From a virus: 24,308 bases of DNA. Positions 1 through 7,673 of this stretch are shown here, piece by piece. The notes under the pieces are model-generated. The model saw only the letters and a program-made list of their open reading frames with translations. It had not been told where the DNA came from and ran no database searches. Made by a program: the position numbers and the translations under genes. The stretch's first letter is position 1; each line of letters begins with the position of its first letter. Where the stretch lies: positions 1 through 24,308 of IMG/VR virus record IMGVR_UViG_3300014497_000028; one strand, given 5' to 3'.

Positions 1-30
1 GAGGTTTTTCAGTTTGCGCGGCATGGCCAT
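1..30 (-). CDS. FII: Major tail tube protein, P2 gpFII-like (5' end only)
   Basis: Only the first ten codons are present; the gene runs off the left edge. The minus strand reads MAMPRKLKNL, the characteristic opening of P2-type tail tube proteins. The tube protein forms the inner tube through which DNA passes, inside the contractile sheath. The start at 30 is chosen because a GGAG ribosome binding site lies about nine bases upstream; an in-frame ATG at 24 is less well spaced. It follows the sheath gene with a 15-base gap, the usual FI-FII order. Confidence 0.8.
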   Translation of the reverse strand, partial: MAMPRKLKNL

Positions 31-45
31 GGCGCAGCTCTCCGG

Positions 46-1215
46 TTAGCGATTGATCTGGCTGGCGAAGTTGATGAGGTAGCGATCGGTGATGCGCTGG
101 CGCAGGGTGAGGTCTTCCAGCGGCGGAACCGGGGTGTAGTCGTAATCGAGCCAGAGCTTGCCGGCTTTGAGCGTGTCCTTGGTGTTGATGTCTTCGGGGT
201 ACCAGCAGCTCCCACCCATCAAATAACCAGCGGAAACCTTGCTGCGGAATTCGGCGTTGACGCCTTCGATCATGTCGCGCACCAACGAGGCGTGCAGCGG
301 CTTGTCCATGGCCCACATCTGCGTGCCGGCCATGGTGTCGGCCAGCACTTGGGCGGTGCGGGTGTAGCTCTCGAAAGCGAACAGCGGATCGTCGCTGCAG
401 GTGCGGCTGCCCCAGAAGCGCAAGCCGCCCTCGTTGATCAGCGTGGTGACCTCGTGGCCGTTGAGGTAGTTGGCGTCGGTGGCGGGGTTTTGCAGGTCCC
501 AGAACACATCGGCGTTGATACCGGTGACGCCGTTGACGGCGATGTTGGAGAGGGTTTTGTGCCAGCCGGTTTGCTGATCGATCTTGGCACGTAGACCGAG
601 GGCGCGAGCGGTGGCGGTGGCGTTGACGGTTTTGTTGGTGACGGTTTCCCAGCTGAGGAAGTCGGGCCAGATGACCATGACTTCCCGGGCGCCGAAATTC
701 TTGCGATAAGCGACCGCTTCTTCCTTGGTGTTGCAGCCCCAGGCGCTGACGTAGCTGAAGGCCCGTAGCTGCTGGGCGATGGTCGCGAGTGCGGTGGCGA
801 CGGGCAGGGTGTCCAAGCCTGGGACACCGAGAATACGCGGCACCAGGCCGAGCCGTGATTTGGCAGCGAGCAGGGCTTTCATGCCGGTGTATTTGCCCAG
901 CTCGGTGGTAGTGCCGATCAGGGCGCTGGTGGTCTCGGCTTCGTCCTGGCCTTCCTTCACGCGCACGACGATGACGTAGGGTTTGGTCTGGTCGGCAATG
1001 GCTTGCAGGCTGGCGGCAAGGGTGCCTTTAACACCGGCATTGCCGATGGCGGTCTGGATGCTGGTGATCAGGACGGGGGTGTCAAACGGGAAGACCGTCG
1101 CGTCGGCATCGTCGGCGGTGCACACCATGCCGATCACGGCGGTGGGGATGGTGCGGATCGGGCGTGAGCCATCGTTGAGTTCGATGACTCGCACGCCGTG
1201 AAGGTAGTCGGACAT
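46..1215 (-). CDS. FI: Contractile tail sheath protein, P2 gpFI-like
   Basis: This 389-residue protein has the length and sequence character of P2 gpFI (about 396 residues). It opens with MSDYLHGVRVIELNDG, followed by a stretch of the type IPTAVIGMVCTA. The conserved C-terminal part of phage sheath proteins is also present (EGGLRFWGSRTCSDDPLF near residues 265-282, then the IEGVNAEFR segment). Subunits assemble around the tail tube and contract on infection to drive the tube into the cell. The gene heads a tail transcript that continues into the tube gene. A TGT-N13-ACA box lies about 86 bases upstream of the start, and an 8-bp inverted repeat lies in the leader. There is no strong ribosome binding site before the ATG. 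Confidence 0.93.
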   Translation of the reverse strand: MSDYLHGVRVIELNDGSRPIRTIPTAVIGMVCTADDADATVFPFDTPVLITSIQTAIGNAGVKGTLAASLQAIADQTKPYVIVVRVKEGQDEAETTSALIGTTTELGKYTGMKALLAAKSRLGLVPRILGVPGLDTLPVATALATIAQQLRAFSYVSAWGCNTKEEAVAYRKNFGAREVMVIWPDFLSWETVTNKTVNATATARALGLRAKIDQQTGWHKTLSNIAVNGVTGINADVFWDLQNPATDANYLNGHEVTTLINEGGLRFWGSRTCSDDPLFAFESYTRTAQVLADTMAGTQMWAMDKPLHASLVRDMIEGVNAEFRSKVSAGYLMGGSCWYPEDINTKDTLKAGKLWLDYDYTPVPPLEDLTLRQRITDRYLINFASQINR

Positions 1216-1221
1216 GGTGCG

Positions 1222-1255
1222 GCCTGTGCGGTGAAGGTTAAGTCAGTGCACAGGC
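1222..1255. repeat. Inverted repeat in the leader of the sheath gene
   Basis: GCCTGTGC (1222-1229) and GCACAGGC (1248-1255) are exact 8-base complements separated by 18 bases, just upstream of the sheath start codon. No T-run follows on either strand, so it does not look like a simple intrinsic terminator. It may fold in the FI leader RNA and affect translation, or it may be chance; only the inverted repeat itself is seen. Confidence 0.4.
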
Positions 1256-1291
1256 TGCCGCGCGCAGGTCAATTCGTCGCGTGGTGAGGGT

Positions 1292-1310
1292 TGTAGGTGG
1301 TTTGAGTACA
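1292..1310 (-). promoter_or_regulatory. Candidate Ogr/Delta-type late activator box upstream of FI
   Basis: TGT (1292-1294) and ACA (1308-1310) are separated by 13 bases, and the dyad extends to GTTGT...ACAAC. P2 late promoters are known to carry a TGT...ACA dyad about 55 bases upstream of transcription start, bound by the zinc-finger activator Ogr; the published spacing I recall is 12. The centre lies about 86 bases before the FI start, which leaves room for a promoter and short leader. Two matching boxes occur at the other expected late promoters of this prophage. Confidence 0.55.
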
Positions 1311-1320
1311 ACGCATGTGT

Positions 1321-1884
1321 TTACCGGCGCTGCTGTTGTGGCTGTGTCGGCCATGCAATTGTGCTGGGGAAATGGTCTTGTTGCTCGATGCGGTTGAGCT
1401 CGACGCTGTAGCCCATCCAGCTCAGTAGGGATGCCTGTTCCTCAGGCGTGGCGGTGCCCAGTTTCTCTGCGTATTGAAGGGGTGCGATGCGCAGTTGGGC
1501 GTCACGCAGCAAGTGATCTCGATGCTCCAGGACTTGAGCACTTTGCGCCGCGCGTTGAGCAGATTGGTCGAGTGTCCATTGCCCATCCAACCATTTGAAA
1601 TGTTCGCCCGGCCACGGCTGAGTGGTCAGTTCCTCGGGCAGTTCTCCCAACTGTTGCCATGTCTGTTGCGTGCCGTCTGCTGTACGAAAAGCGGTGCCTC
1701 GCAGGTCGACCATTTGTTGAGCTGCTCCATCAATCAGAGCCCAGGTTTTGCCTGAATCGGGCGGTGCAAGTACCTTCGGGACTTGCACCGCGTTGCCGGG
1801 CAGTTGTGGACCGAAACCCGGAATGGCCGGGAAGGTGACCGGGCCAGAAAGGGCGCCCGCATCGTCAATCAGGTAGGTAATCAT
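1321..1884 (-). CDS. Tail fibre assembly protein (Caudo_TAP / gpG-like chaperone)
   Basis: This 187-residue protein lies directly downstream of the tail fibre gene. It has the layout of phage tail fibre assembly chaperones: a variable N-terminal part beginning MITYLIDDAGALSG, then a charged helical C-terminal region (about residues 110-185) of the type seen in Caudo_TAP proteins. Such proteins help fibre trimers fold and attach to the baseplate. The start is placed at the ATG at 1884 rather than the TTG just before it, because GAGG lies about five bases upstream. It begins seven bases after the fibre stop codon and is probably translated from the same mRNA. The tail (WPTQPQQQRR) is proline/glutamine rich. 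Confidence 0.75.
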   Translation of the reverse strand: MITYLIDDAGALSGPVTFPAIPGFGPQLPGNAVQVPKVLAPPDSGKTWALIDGAAQQMVDLRGTAFRTADGTQQTWQQLGELPEELTTQPWPGEHFKWLDGQWTLDQSAQRAAQSAQVLEHRDHLLRDAQLRIAPLQYAEKLGTATPEEQASLLSWMGYSVELNRIEQQDHFPSTIAWPTQPQQQRR

Positions 1885-1891
1885 CAAGACC

Positions 1892-3391
1892 TCAAATCAT
1901 TTTGATACGGCCGGGGTAGGCGATGTTGCGGGGGCGGGTTTCTGCGTTGCCGGCCCGAGCGATGTAGGGAGGTGACGTGTTTCTTCCCACCACATAGGAA
2001 TGCTGTCCGGTTCGGGGGAGATTTTCAGGCGTGAGCGTGTCGTGGCTACCCGTACCAGCCCCATACGAGATGCCGTGAGTGTGACGTTCGAAAGTGTCGG
2101 GGGACCATGAGCCCGCTACTCGCCCGATAACGTTCCACTCTCCATCGCCATCTTGTTGTAATGCATTCGAAACGACGATCTCATTGGCATTGATGGATAC
2201 GATGGTGGTGCCCCTCGGAACATCGCTGCCCTCCAGCGTCATGCCAATGGCTATGAGCGACCTTCCTCTGACGTCGGTAATAACGGCGCTACCGGATTTG
2301 GCAGCGCCCGAAATCGTCGATTTATCGACTTGTCGGCCTTCGTCCAATACCCGGAAAAATTCGCCTCGGGCTTCAGGTGCGCGAAACGTCGATTTGTCAT
2401 CGCCGCTGGTCCATCCGCCCTCCATGTGCCGCTGTCTTTCCGCGTTGAGCATTCCCGATTGTTGAGCGTGATCCCATAGCCATGGCCATTCAGTTCGTTT
2501 GAGCAGTTGCCCATTCAAGGCACCGTACCCGCCGGGACTGAATACGGTAGTGGTTTCGAAGACCGGGCGACCCAGCGGCGTGTTATCGAAGCGCCCAACC
2601 GGCCACCAACTCCCAGCCCCGTCGCTGCGCAAATGCCACCAATCACCCGCGCCCATCAGCACCAGGAAGGGATAGCCCGCCGGGTTCAAGTGAGTATGAA
2701 ATCTCAGTGTGTCTTTGCCTTTCGTCTTGATGACCAGACGATTGATGCTGTTGTCTTTGCGGTGAACAAGCAGATCGCGCGTGCCCACGGTGGCATCGGC
2801 CGGCGGCAGCTGGATGTTCAAAGCCACGGCGCTAGCGTCGATCAAGACGAAGCCCATTTCTGTGGGCTTTAACGCTCTGGATGACGACACCATGGTGAAG
2901 GCTGCGCCCGCATTGACCGACCGATCCACGTATTCGCGGGTGGCCAGGACCACGGACGGATCGATTTTGAGCTGAATGTTGGCGGTGCCGTTGGTGATGA
3001 TGTGCATCCGCACCACCTGGTTTCGCCCCGTGCCCTGAGCCAGAAGCGGTTTGTAGCTGGGTGCCAGATTCGCCACCGCGGAAAACACACCGTCCTTATC
3101 TTCAAGAGCCAACTCCCGCATCCACCAGCCGCCGACTTCGGGGGGCAACACCACTTCGGCAATCAACACGTTCGGGTCAGTGGGGGAGACGCGTAGTTGA
3201 TTCAGCGGCGCGCGGTACACCTGATTGAGCAACCGAGTCTGTGACGGATCCGGCACAGGGTCGCTGCCGTTGGCGTCACCGATCAGCATATGGCTCGGCT
3301 CCCAGGCAGTGCCGAGTGCGTCGCAGTTGGTTTTTTTGGCGGCTCCGAGATGAGTGAGCATGCCGCCGAATAGGGTGTTCTTATCAACCAT
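1892..3391 (-). CDS. H: Tail fibre protein, P2 gpH-like with tail-collar domain
   Basis: This 499-residue receptor-binding fibre is shorter than P2 gpH (about 669 residues). Residues 1-150 are the conserved P2-type anchor (MVDKNTLFGGMLTHLGAAKK; LNQVYRAPLNQLRVSP; PPEVGGWWMRELALEDKDGV). A coiled or beta shaft follows. The C-terminal half contains a phage tail-collar segment (LGRPVFETTTVFSPGGYGAL) and HTHGIS, and ends IAYPGRIKMI. Between residues of the type EFFRVLDEGRQVD and GRVAGSWSPDTFERH sits a module of roughly 70 residues with a G-x-DVPRGTTIVSIN-like repeat, apparently inserted into the collar domain. The start at 3391 matches the family; a longer open frame upstream only reads through gene I. 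It overlaps gene I by eight bases, suggesting coupled translation. Confidence 0.88.
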   Translation of the reverse strand: MVDKNTLFGGMLTHLGAAKKTNCDALGTAWEPSHMLIGDANGSDPVPDPSQTRLLNQVYRAPLNQLRVSPTDPNVLIAEVVLPPEVGGWWMRELALEDKDGVFSAVANLAPSYKPLLAQGTGRNQVVRMHIITNGTANIQLKIDPSVVLATREYVDRSVNAGAAFTMVSSSRALKPTEMGFVLIDASAVALNIQLPPADATVGTRDLLVHRKDNSINRLVIKTKGKDTLRFHTHLNPAGYPFLVLMGAGDWWHLRSDGAGSWWPVGRFDNTPLGRPVFETTTVFSPGGYGALNGQLLKRTEWPWLWDHAQQSGMLNAERQRHMEGGWTSGDDKSTFRAPEARGEFFRVLDEGRQVDKSTISGAAKSGSAVITDVRGRSLIAIGMTLEGSDVPRGTTIVSINANEIVVSNALQQDGDGEWNVIGRVAGSWSPDTFERHTHGISYGAGTGSHDTLTPENLPRTGQHSYVVGRNTSPPYIARAGNAETRPRNIAYPGRIKMI

Positions 3392-4007
3392 GAAGGTACA
3401 CGTCCAGTTCGTCGAGGGTGTAAATGCGGGTGCCGCCGTAGCCGTGAATGAACACGTCGATGTCCGGGTTGACCCACGGATAGACTTCGATTTCGTCGCC
3501 GTCATCGATGGCAATTGCCGCATGGGAGTCGACGCGAGTTTCCAGAATGATGTCGAGGCTGACCAAGTGGCGGGTGAGCGGCTTGGCGTCGTCGATGAGC
3601 CAGGTCAGCTCCTGGTACATCTGTTCGGTGATGCCGATTTCGGACACGCTGATGTTCATGGCAAAAGTCGCGCGAGGGCCGAAGGGGACGGTCTGCCACC
3701 ACTCCACGACTTCGATCACAAAGCCCAGTGGTTCGACGACGCGGCGCAATGAGCCGAGGGTGCCTTTGCGGGAGTGGATGTAGTAAGCGGAGCGGATGGC
3801 CGAGCGCTTGGCTGACTCGGGCCATTGGCTGTCCCAGCGGTCTACCGAGAAGGCCCAGGCCAAGTAGGGCAGCAAGGGCAGGGGGCAGCGGTCCGGGTTG
3901 TAGAGTTGGCGTAGTGGGATGGGGACGCGCTGGATCTGGGCCAAGGCTTGAGCGGCTTGGTGCTCCAGGGGTGTGGCGTTGCGCGGGAGCAGTGACAGGT
4001 CAGTCAT
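3384..4007 (-). CDS. I: Baseplate/tail protein I, P2 gpI-like
   Basis: This is a protein of about 207 residues (208 if the preceding ATG at 4010 is used) of the phage tail protein I family. It opens MTDLSLLPRNATPLEHQAAQ and contains the typical segments LPYLAWAFSVDRWDSQW and YYIHSRKGTLGSLRRVVEPL. It forms part of the baseplate wedge and connects to the tail fibres. Of the two adjacent ATGs, the one at 4007 sits seven bases after GGGG, a better spacing than the ATG at 4010. The gene overlaps the end of J and the start of H, as is usual for this tightly packed operon. Confidence 0.9.
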   Translation of the reverse strand: MTDLSLLPRNATPLEHQAAQALAQIQRVPIPLRQLYNPDRCPLPLLPYLAWAFSVDRWDSQWPESAKRSAIRSAYYIHSRKGTLGSLRRVVEPLGFVIEVVEWWQTVPFGPRATFAMNISVSEIGITEQMYQELTWLIDDAKPLTRHLVSLDIILETRVDSHAAIAIDDGDEIEVYPWVNPDIDVFIHGYGGTRIYTLDELDVYLHG

Positions 4008-4917
4008 CATCAAGCCCCAATGACAGGTCAATGTTTGTGCAGTAGGGCGCCTGGTAAGGAGTGGCGACAATGTCGTCCCAGTCTTCCAGCACTACCTTGC
4101 GCACGCCCTCGACGTGCAGCGAGGCGTGGAGGATGGATTCGGAAATCTCCAGGCCCAATCGACGGCGTTGGCGCACAAACTTCAATAGCCGTTCTTTGGC
4201 CGCTTTCAGGATCAGCTCTGATTCAGGGCCTGATGTCAGAAGATAAAGCTCTGCGCTGATCTGATAGTTGATGATCTGTGCGCTCTGGACTGTCAGGCGA
4301 TCGCCTAAAGGGCGGCGGTCATCGTCGCTGAGGTAGGCTTTAACGATGGCCAGCAGATCCGCTGAAGCGTGGCCATTGCCCAATGCCGATTGCACGGTGA
4401 TGACCGCTTCCGCGGGTTTTGGGCTTTCTGCGGTGGCGTCGGCAACGCGACCGTCGGCGGAACGTGCGTGGAAGATGTAGCTGTTGCGCGGGCCTGCTGT
4501 GCTGAGACCTTCCCAGGCCATTTGGGCGCGTTCGCGCAGGCTGTCGTCGCTTTCCATCAACTTTGGCAGCGGCGGTAAGGCTGAGAGATTGGCGACCTGA
4601 ATGACCAACCGTTTGACGTTGTAGTTGGCCGCCAGGTTCTCCAGATCGGCGCCCTTGGCCAAGGCCAGCATGTTGGCCACTGATGCCTCATTGACCCGCT
4701 GACGCCAGATCATTTCGCGGTAGGCGTTCTCCTCGAGCAGTTTGGTCAGCGGCTCCGATTCCATGTTCAGGCGCGAGGCGATTTCCGCCTGTTCTTCGGC
4801 TGGCCAGAGGCTGATGGCGTAGGCTTTGCGCTCGGTGAGGATCTGTTCGTAATCGATTTGTTCGACCACTTGCGGTGCCGGGAGCTGGCTTAGGTCGATG
4901 GCGACGAAGGTATTCAT
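4000..4917 (-). CDS. J: Baseplate assembly protein J, P2 gpJ-like
   Basis: This 305-residue protein matches the P2 gpJ length (302) and style. It opens MNTFVAIDLSQLPAP. The segment LLEENAYREMIWRQRVNEAS (about residues 60-79) is strongly characteristic of the family, and a central part reads RERAQMAWEGLSTAGPRNSY. Baseplate J proteins form the wedges that trigger sheath contraction. The gene starts inside the last four bases of W (ATGA overlap) and ends inside the start of I, so W-J-I are translationally coupled. Confidence 0.93.
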   Translation of the reverse strand: MNTFVAIDLSQLPAPQVVEQIDYEQILTERKAYAISLWPAEEQAEIASRLNMESEPLTKLLEENAYREMIWRQRVNEASVANMLALAKGADLENLAANYNVKRLVIQVANLSALPPLPKLMESDDSLRERAQMAWEGLSTAGPRNSYIFHARSADGRVADATAESPKPAEAVITVQSALGNGHASADLLAIVKAYLSDDDRRPLGDRLTVQSAQIINYQISAELYLLTSGPESELILKAAKERLLKFVRQRRRLGLEISESILHASLHVEGVRKVVLEDWDDIVATPYQAPYCTNIDLSLGLDDD

Positions 4918-5258
4918 GCGCTGCCCCCCAGCTGCAGAGGAACGCTTAGGCTCAACGGCTCGTTGGTATCGACGATGCTGCCCTCAAGTTCCAGGGTTGA
5001 TTGGCCTGCGAACGTGGCGCCGTGAAATTGCACGCGGCTGAGGCTGATGCGCGGTTCCCAGCGCATCATGGCCATGACGGTGGCCGCGTAGACCTGCAAC
5101 CGGGTGAAGTCGTTGAATGGCTGGTCCACCAGCTCGGGCAACAAACTGCCGTACTCGCGGCGCATGATGCGGGTGCCGAGACGGGTGGTCAGGATGTCGG
5201 TGATGGACTGTGTGATGTGATCGGGCAGATTAATGGCGGCGCCGGTTTGTCGGTTCAT
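4914..5258 (-). CDS. W: Baseplate wedge protein W, gp25/gpW family
   Basis: This 114-residue protein of the GPW_gp25 family is close to P2 gpW in length. It carries the typical core ITDILTTRLGTRIMRREYGS, then LLPELVDQPFN. The family corresponds to T4 gp25, which links baseplate wedges to the first sheath ring; despite the lysozyme-like fold label it is structural. It overlaps V upstream and J downstream by four bases each. Confidence 0.92.
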   Translation of the reverse strand: MNRQTGAAINLPDHITQSITDILTTRLGTRIMRREYGSLLPELVDQPFNDFTRLQVYAATVMAMMRWEPRISLSRVQFHGATFAGQSTLELEGSIVDTNEPLSLSVPLQLGGSA

Positions 5259-5827
5259 TGCGGCAGGCCTGTTATGCCGCTGCCAGACATGACGCCGCTG
5301 TGGGGGTGTTTGACGAGGCTGATGTTGGCCGCGACTACGTCTACTGAGGCGGTGATTTTGCCGGTGATGGTTTGGTTGCCGGTTTGGGTGTAGTCGCCCT
5401 CATGGGTGATTGGGCCGACGATGTGAATGCCGCCTGTACTGGTCAGATTGATTGTGCCGCCGTCGACGAGGATGGCATTCAGATGGTGGGCAACGCAGTC
5501 GTACTCAATCACCGAGCCGTCGCGGTAGGTGCGACGGTGCAGGCCTTCGCGGTCGCCGTTGGCGGGAATGTGGTCGCTGAACAGGCCGGTGAGGACTATG
5601 CCGTTGCCTAGCTGGCCGGAGGGGCTGAACAGGATGACTTGTTCGTTCACGGTTGGCGGGTTCCACTCGCGGTCAGCTCCGGCTCGCGAGGCAATCCAAG
5701 GGAGCCAGCCAGTTGTGAGGGCGCCGGTTTTAACTTGTGCGCGTGGAGGCTTCATCTGGATGTCGGCGATGGTGCCGAAGCGGATGAGGTTTTCGATTTG
5801 GCGGGCGAGGGTGGCTGAGTCGTTCAT
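5255..5827 (-). CDS. V: Baseplate spike protein V, P2 gpV-like
   Basis: This 190-residue protein is the membrane-piercing spike at the tail tip. Its N-terminal half is an OB-fold baseplate domain (ENLIRFGTIADIQ; GWLPWIASRAGADREWNPP; EQVILFSPSGQLGNGIVL). The C-terminal half is a repetitive beta-helix needle (GTINLTSTGGIHIVGP, then THEGDYTQTGNQTITG). It ends with a histidine-rich tip HPHSGV; P2 gpV uses an HxH motif there to bind iron. The ribosome binding site is weak. A TGT-N13-ACA box centred about 57 bases upstream probably marks the V-W-J-I-H-G transcript, although that spacing leaves little leader. Confidence 0.92.
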   Translation of the reverse strand: MNDSATLARQIENLIRFGTIADIQMKPPRAQVKTGALTTGWLPWIASRAGADREWNPPTVNEQVILFSPSGQLGNGIVLTGLFSDHIPANGDREGLHRRTYRDGSVIEYDCVAHHLNAILVDGGTINLTSTGGIHIVGPITHEGDYTQTGNQTITGKITASVDVVAANISLVKHPHSGVMSGSGITGLPQ

Positions 5828-5874
5828 GGCGCTGATGGTGGAGCTGTGTGCGACTCATCGCAGCTTTTATGATT

Positions 5875-5893
5875 TGTGGTTTTGGTCTATACA
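5875..5893 (-). promoter_or_regulatory. Candidate Ogr/Delta-type late activator box upstream of V
   Basis: TGT (5875-5877) and ACA (5891-5893) are separated by 13 bases, the same arrangement as before FI and between O and P. It lies between V and the inserted HNH gene, where P2 has its PV late promoter. The centre is about 57 bases from the V start codon, closer than at the other boxes. Confidence 0.45.
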
Positions 5894-5895
5894 GG

Positions 5896-5913
5896 AGACC
5901 GATAAATCGGTCT
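5896..5913. promoter_or_regulatory. Perfect 18-bp palindrome in the V / HNH intergenic region
   Basis: AGACCGATAAATCGGTCT is a perfect palindrome lying three bases from the candidate activator box and 43 bases before the HNH gene start. A further GGTCT copy lies at 5885-5889. On the plus strand it is followed by GATTTTTA, so it could be a weak terminator hairpin (7-bp stem, TAAA loop). Its position between divergent genes also fits an operator. The sequence does not decide between these. Confidence 0.45.
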
Positions 5914-5956
5914 GATTTTTACTCGCCAATTAAATTATCAATAAAAAGAGGAATAT

Positions 5957-6757
5957 ATGAAGTCGTGTGCATACTGTGGAATGCCTGGGGTGATGACTAA
6001 GGAACATATTTGGGCTGCCTCATTGATCAGAAAGTATAATGACCTTCTTACATATAATAAAAGTAACCACAAATTCTATAAAGGGGAGGCGGTCGTAAAA
6101 GACGTTTGTGCGAATTGCAATAATGTGGTTTTAGGAAGGCTTGATAACTATCTGAGTGGGTTGTTCGATAAAGCATTTCAGCGATTTTTAACTCCGGGTG
6201 AAACTGCGGTTCTTGAGTACGATTACGACTTGCTACTTAGAGTGCTTCTAAAGATTTCTTACAATTCAGCAAGATCTGTAGGGAATGAAAAAGCATCAAA
6301 GCATTTAAAAAAGTTTGTTCGATATATATTGGAGGGTACTCATAGAGGCAGTATTATGTTGCGACTTCAGATCGTGACATCTTCGAGGAAAGTTGACGTT
6401 GAAGGAAATGTTCAAGGACTCTTGAATCCGGAAATATTGAGATCTGGTGAGATTCCTTATGACGGCGTATTAGCAGATCGCTTCATGGTTCGGATGGTCG
6501 CTATAAACTGCTTTTGGTTTTATATTATTTCCCCTTATAAAAATGAATCTGCCCATAAGTGGAAGGCCTTTCTACAAGGCTTTATTCAACAGGAAGGCAT
6601 GATGCGACCTGGAGTAGTTGTTGGTCCGACGGTGAATCGCATGATTATTCCACCTAATAAGACTACTTACTTTCATCCGGTTCTCTACGACAATCTTCTA
6701 AGTGCTGACCATCCAAATAATAGGGATTTTCAGGAGCAGTTAGATCAGCTTAATTGA
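5957..6757 (+). CDS. HNH-type zinc-binding putative nuclease (moron gene)
   Basis: This 266-residue protein has an N-terminal treble-clef/HNH signature: Cys4-x2-Cys7, Thr14-Lys-Glu16-His17-Ile-Trp, then Cys51-x2-Cys54-Asn-Asn. The C-x2-C / EH / C-x2-CN pattern is that of HNH endonuclease-like proteins, but the catalytic assignment of His17 and Asn55/56 is inferred. The remaining roughly 200 residues are unassigned and could be a sensor or specificity domain. The start has AGAGGA five bases upstream. The gene is clearly more AT-rich than its phage neighbours, lies on the opposite strand, and ends inside the last 13 bases of gene S, so it looks like a later insertion between V and S. It may be a phage-exclusion gene or a homing-type nuclease. 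Confidence 0.65.
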   Translation: MKSCAYCGMPGVMTKEHIWAASLIRKYNDLLTYNKSNHKFYKGEAVVKDVCANCNNVVLGRLDNYLSGLFDKAFQRFLTPGETAVLEYDYDLLLRVLLKISYNSARSVGNEKASKHLKKFVRYILEGTHRGSIMLRLQIVTSSRKVDVEGNVQGLLNPEILRSGEIPYDGVLADRFMVRMVAINCFWFYIISPYKNESAHKWKAFLQGFIQQEGMMRPGVVVGPTVNRMIIPPNKTTYFHPVLYDNLLSADHPNNRDFQEQLDQLN

Positions 6758-7200
6758 GAAAGTAGCTTGTCACGAATCAGATCAAAATCTGATTCGGTAA
6801 AGCCCAGTAGTTCGCGGCGTTCATAAGTGACGTTCGGAGCGCCACGTTCAGCACTATCCCTTAATCCGTACTGATGTACTCTGGCAATCTTGGCAGTCCG
6901 CGCGGTGAAGCCCACACTGATAGCGTTCCTGTCGCCTTGTAGCTTCAGAAAGCTGGCTGTACGAAGCTTCTGGAACATCTTCACCTTCCGCTTCACCTTC
7001 CCTTGTTTACCGCGAAGATTGCGCTGTTTACGCGGCGTGTAACTGCTGCCGTCCGGTTCCTGTTGGGCAATGACTCGTTTCTGCTGGCTACGACGCAACG
7101 TCTGGCCGAGGCTGCGGGCGAGCCGACTCCGCGATACCGGTTCAAGTTTGTCGAGTAAGCCAGCCGCCCAGTTCTCCAGCGCATCCAGTCGGTTAGTCAT
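6745..7200 (-). CDS. S: Tail completion / virion morphogenesis protein S, P2 gpS-like
   Basis: This 151-residue protein agrees with P2 gpS (150 residues). It begins MTNRLDALENWAAGLLDKL. It has the basic central segment with KRVIAQQEPDGSSYTPRK and the motif VHQYGLRD found in the phage virion morphogenesis family. It helps terminate the tail for joining to the head. The ATG at 7200 is chosen because it overlaps the R stop codon by four bases (ATGA), the usual R-S coupling. Its 3' end overlaps the convergent HNH gene by 13 bases. Confidence 0.9.
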   Translation of the reverse strand: MTNRLDALENWAAGLLDKLEPVSRSRLARSLGQTLRRSQQKRVIAQQEPDGSSYTPRKQRNLRGKQGKVKRKVKMFQKLRTASFLKLQGDRNAISVGFTARTAKIARVHQYGLRDSAERGAPNVTYERRELLGFTESDFDLIRDKLLSQLS

Positions 7201-7673
7201 TTCGGCAGTACCCATTCGCTATTGGTACCTGGGGCGCCGGGTATCCAGTTCGGATCGAGGAAGTCGGCAGCTCGTTGCGGTTCGCCGGGATGGCGAATGG
7301 TGGTGTTGCCATGGTTGTCTTTGCCCACCACTACGCGTTCGGTCAGGGGGAGGGTCAGACTCATGTCAACTTTGCTGTTATCAAGAATGTCAGCCTCAAA
7401 CTTGATGCCATCAGCGGCTTTGTTCAGGTTCTCCAGCAACTCGGACTGATGCACGCTCAACCACCCTAGTAGGGGCAACATGACGCTATCGGCATGACCC
7501 GCATAGTCGGTCAGGATGATTTGCAGATCGAAGCTGTACTCGAACGACAGGCTCGCCGCAGCAGTGCAACGCACTTTGCCGTTGTCGATGAAAATTAGTA
7601 ACCGGTCAGGGTTGTGCTTGAGTTCGGGGATTGTAGCGAGCAGGTGCGTGCGGAGATTTTCGGGTTTATTCAT
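7197..7673 (-). CDS. R: Tail completion protein R, P2 gpR-like
   Basis: This 158-residue protein is similar in length to P2 gpR (155) and has the family's opening, MNKPENLRTHLLATIPELKH, with the segment NPDRLLIFIDNGKVRCT. It caps the tail at the head-proximal end together with S. Just upstream, where lysis genes normally lie on the same strand, there is opposite-strand AT-rich sequence. Transcription of R and S would therefore need read-through from O across about 1.2 kb, or a new promoter. Confidence 0.9.
   Translation of the reverse strand: MNKPENLRTHLLATIPELKHNPDRLLIFIDNGKVRCTAAASLSFEYSFDLQIILTDYAGHADSVMLPLLGWLSVHQSELLENLNKAADGIKFEADILDNSKVDMSLTLPLTERVVVGKDNHGNTTIRHPGEPQRAADFLDPNWIPGAPGTNSEWVLPK

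Noticed and set aside
3392-3523. Upstream extension of the tail fibre open frame
   Set aside because: The extra 44 residues read through gene I in another frame and do not resemble fibre proteins; the family start is at 3391.
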